Of a DNA stretch of 5,801 bases, positions 4,313-5,801 are shown in pieces. A program made the translations under genes and the position numbers. The stretch lies in the NCBI RefSeq assembly GCF_025567095.1, contig NZ_JAOQJH010000050.1; one strand, given 5' to 3'. Positions within the stretch are counted from its first letter, which is position 1. Every line of letters begins with the position of its first letter. The notes beneath the pieces were generated by a model. It did no database searches. It saw nothing but the letters and a program-made list of their open reading frames with translations, and had not been told where the DNA came from. The stretch comes from Anthropogastromicrobium aceti. GTDB lineage: Bacteria > Bacillota > Clostridia > Lachnospirales > Lachnospiraceae.

Positions 4313-4906
4313 AATGTATTTGAAGCTGTGAAGCAGTCCGTCACAACAAGACAGGCTGCGGAGCATTATGGAATCCATGCAGGGCGGAACGGGATGGCTT
4401 GCTGCCCGTTTCATCACGATAAAACCCCAAGCATGAAGCTGGATCGGCGTTACCACTGCTTCGGCTGCGGTGCGGATGGGGATGTGATTGATTTTGCCGC
4501 CGCCCTGTATGGGCTGGGAAAGAAAGAAGCCGCCGTACAACTGGCACAGGACTTCGGGCTTTCCTATGAGGACTGGAAACCGCCGGGAAAGGCAAAAAAG
4601 CCCAAGCCCCGGCAGAAATCCCCGGAGGAACAGTTTCAGGAAGCAAAGAACCGCTGTTTCCGTATTCTTGCCGATTATTTCCACTTGCTTATGGCATGGA
4701 GAACGGACTACGCCCCGCACTCCCTGGAGGAAGCCTTTCATCCCCGGTTTGTGGAAGCCTTACAGAAGCAAGCACAAGTGGAATATCTGCTGGATGTGCT
4801 GCTGTTCGGGGAAACAGAGGAAAAAGCGGCTTTGATTACGGACTACGGAAAGGATGTGATACAGCTTGAACAGCGAATGGCAGAGCTTGCAGCCGCAGAC
4901 GCAGCG
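4310..4906 (+). CDS. CHC2 zinc-finger (DnaG-type) primase domain protein, truncated by the gap
   Basis: 199 codons are readable before the run of N. Residues 1-25 form a helix with TTRQAAEHYGI, typical of the start of DnaG-like primases. The zinc ribbon follows: C32-P-F-H35 and C50-F-G-C53, with DKTPS (37-41) and GDVIDFAA after it, as in CHC2 domains that recognise single-stranded template for primer synthesis. Residues about 88-110 are a Lys/Pro-rich linker (PPGKAKKPKPRQK), then a helical region with LDVLLFGETEEKAAL (about 162-176). No TOPRIM catalytic domain is seen in the readable part. The VapE-like part beyond the gap may belong to the same polypeptide or be a separate gene; the gap hides the junction. 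Likely role: priming element DNA after transfer or during replication. Confidence 0.88.
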
Positions 4907-5156
4907 NNNNNNNNNNNNNNNNNNNNNNNNNNNNNNNNNNNNNNNNNNNNNNNNNNNNNNNNNNNNNNNNNNNNNNNNNNNNNNNNNNNNNNNNNNNNNN
5001 NNNNNNNNNNNNNNNNNNNNNNNNNNNNNNNNNNNNNNNNNNNNNNNNNNNNNNNNNNNNNNNNNNNNNNNNNNNNNNNNNNNNNNNNNNNNNNNNNNNN
5101 NNNNNNNNNNNNNNNNNNNNNNNNNNNNNNNNNNNNNNNNNNNNNNNNNNNNNNNN
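4907..5156. other. Assembly gap: 250 N
   Basis: The bases are unknown. The upstream frame ends a codon exactly at 4906, and the downstream VapE frame has codons starting at 5158. A single continuous protein would therefore need a missing length of 3n+2, while 250 is 3n+1. The gap length is probably an estimate or, less likely, two genes meet inside it. Any frame read through the N is meaningless. Confidence 0.98.
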
Positions 5157-5801
5157 TTATCTGGAAGAAACCTACGGGCTTACCAATGAGAAAAAGATTG
5201 ATAACGCCATCGGGATTGTGGCGAATGAAAACAAGTACCATCCCATCCGGGACTATTTAAGTACCCTTGTGTGGGACGGGACAGAACGAATCCGTTTCTG
5301 CCTGCGGCACTTTCTGGGGGCTGACGCAGATGATTACACCTATGAAGCGTTGAAGCTGTTCCTGCTGGGTGCAATCTCACGAGCCTTTCAGCCGGGGTGT
5401 AAGTTTGAAATCATGCTCTGTCTGGTCGGCGGTCAGGGGGCTGGCAAGTCCACCTTCTTCCGTCTGCTGGCAGTCCGGGACGAGTGGTTCTCCGATGATT
5501 TGCGGAAGCTGGATGATGACAATGTGTACCGCAAGCTGCAAGGTCACTGGATTATTGAAATGTCGGAAATGATGGCAACCGCAAACGCCAAGAGCATTGA
5601 GGAAATCAAGTCATTTTTAAGCCGGCAGAAAGAGGTTTACAAGATACCCTATGAAACCCATCCGGCAGACCGCCCCCGTCAGTGCGTATTTGGCGGCACT
5701 TCCAATGCCCTTGACTTCCTGCCCCTTGACCGTTCCGGCAACCGCCGCTTTATCCCCGTCATGGTGTACCCGGAGCAAGCCGAGGTTCACATTTTGGAGG
5801 A
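5157..5801 (+). CDS. VapE/VirE-like P-loop ATPase (replicative helicase type), partial at both ends
   Basis: Reading in the frame starting at 5158 gives 214 complete codons without a stop to the window end. Motifs in order: YLEETYGLTNEKKI, then YHPIRDYLSTLVWDG (the YHPIR..L..L.WDG signature of the virulence-associated E family), PGCKFE just before the Walker A GGQGAGKST (5428-5454), EWFSDDL, a Walker B-like strand LQGHWIIEMSEM, FLSRQKEVYKIPY, RPRQCVFGGTSNALDFLP and the arginine-rich RSGNRRF (after 5701). VapE proteins are ATPases of phages and mobile elements, thought to act as helicases with a primase. Next to or fused with the CHC2 domain, this makes a primase-helicase module. The N-terminus lies in the gap and the C-terminus beyond the window. 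Frame and family are secure; boundaries are not. Confidence 0.9.

Noticed and set aside
5159..5260. C-terminal extension of the primase in the frame that continues through the N
   Set aside because: It reads the VapE region out of frame; the correct frame (codons from 5158) stays open to the window end with family motifs.
1..5801. CRISPR array, tRNA, rRNA, insertion-sequence ends or integrase
   Set aside because: No regularly spaced long repeats, no cloverleaf or rRNA-like sequence, and no transposase or recombinase motifs were seen.

Overview
The window looks like part of a mobilizable element (integrative mobilizable element or plasmid) from a Gram-positive gut anaerobe of the Bacillota, probably Clostridia. 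The grounds are strong GGAGG Shine-Dalgarno (SD) sites throughout, two well-supported TTG starts, a MobA/MobL (MobQ-type) relaxase, a DUF3847-like protein, a short RepA_N-like winged-helix protein and a CHC2 primase/VapE helicase module. All genes read on the + strand. No integrase or recombinase is visible, so whether the element is integrated or a plasmid cannot be decided. A run of 250 N shows that the source is a scaffolded assembly.

Layout. 1-210: non-coding leader with repeated CCGAAA boxes and a short inverted repeat. 211-1026: a tightly coupled three-gene operon with overlapping ends: a small four-cysteine protein, a RepA_N/winged-helix protein, and a DUF3847-like coiled-coil protein. 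1019-1284: a non-coding, very hairpin-rich block. Its left end holds a convincing MobQ-family origin of transfer; the minus strand of 1034-1045 differs from the RSF1010/R1162 and pGO1/pSK41 nic sequences (recalled from memory) at one variable base. 1306-2405: an AT-rich cargo gene with its own -10 box and a possible operator, encoding a VanZ-domain membrane protein with a large predicted external C-terminal domain. 2406-2663: a structured leader with a possible 35-codon leader peptide running into an intrinsic terminator, then another hairpin, then the relaxase SD. 2664-4244: MobA/MobL relaxase. 4246-4295: a strong intrinsic terminator directly ahead of the next SD. 4310-4906: CHC2 zinc-finger primase domain. 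4907-5156: assembly gap. 5157-5801: VapE/VirE-like P-loop ATPase, cut by the window end.

How it may work together (inference): the relaxase would nick the minus strand at about 1037/1038 and lead that strand out leftwards, so the mob gene enters the recipient last. The primase/helicase and the RepA_N-like protein would support replication of the element after transfer. The VanZ-like gene appears to be cargo inserted between oriT and its relaxase. The least ordinary parts are the oriT with its adjoining hairpin array, and the two intrinsic terminators placed just before the ribosome binding sites of the mob and primase genes, which suggest control by attenuation or read-through.
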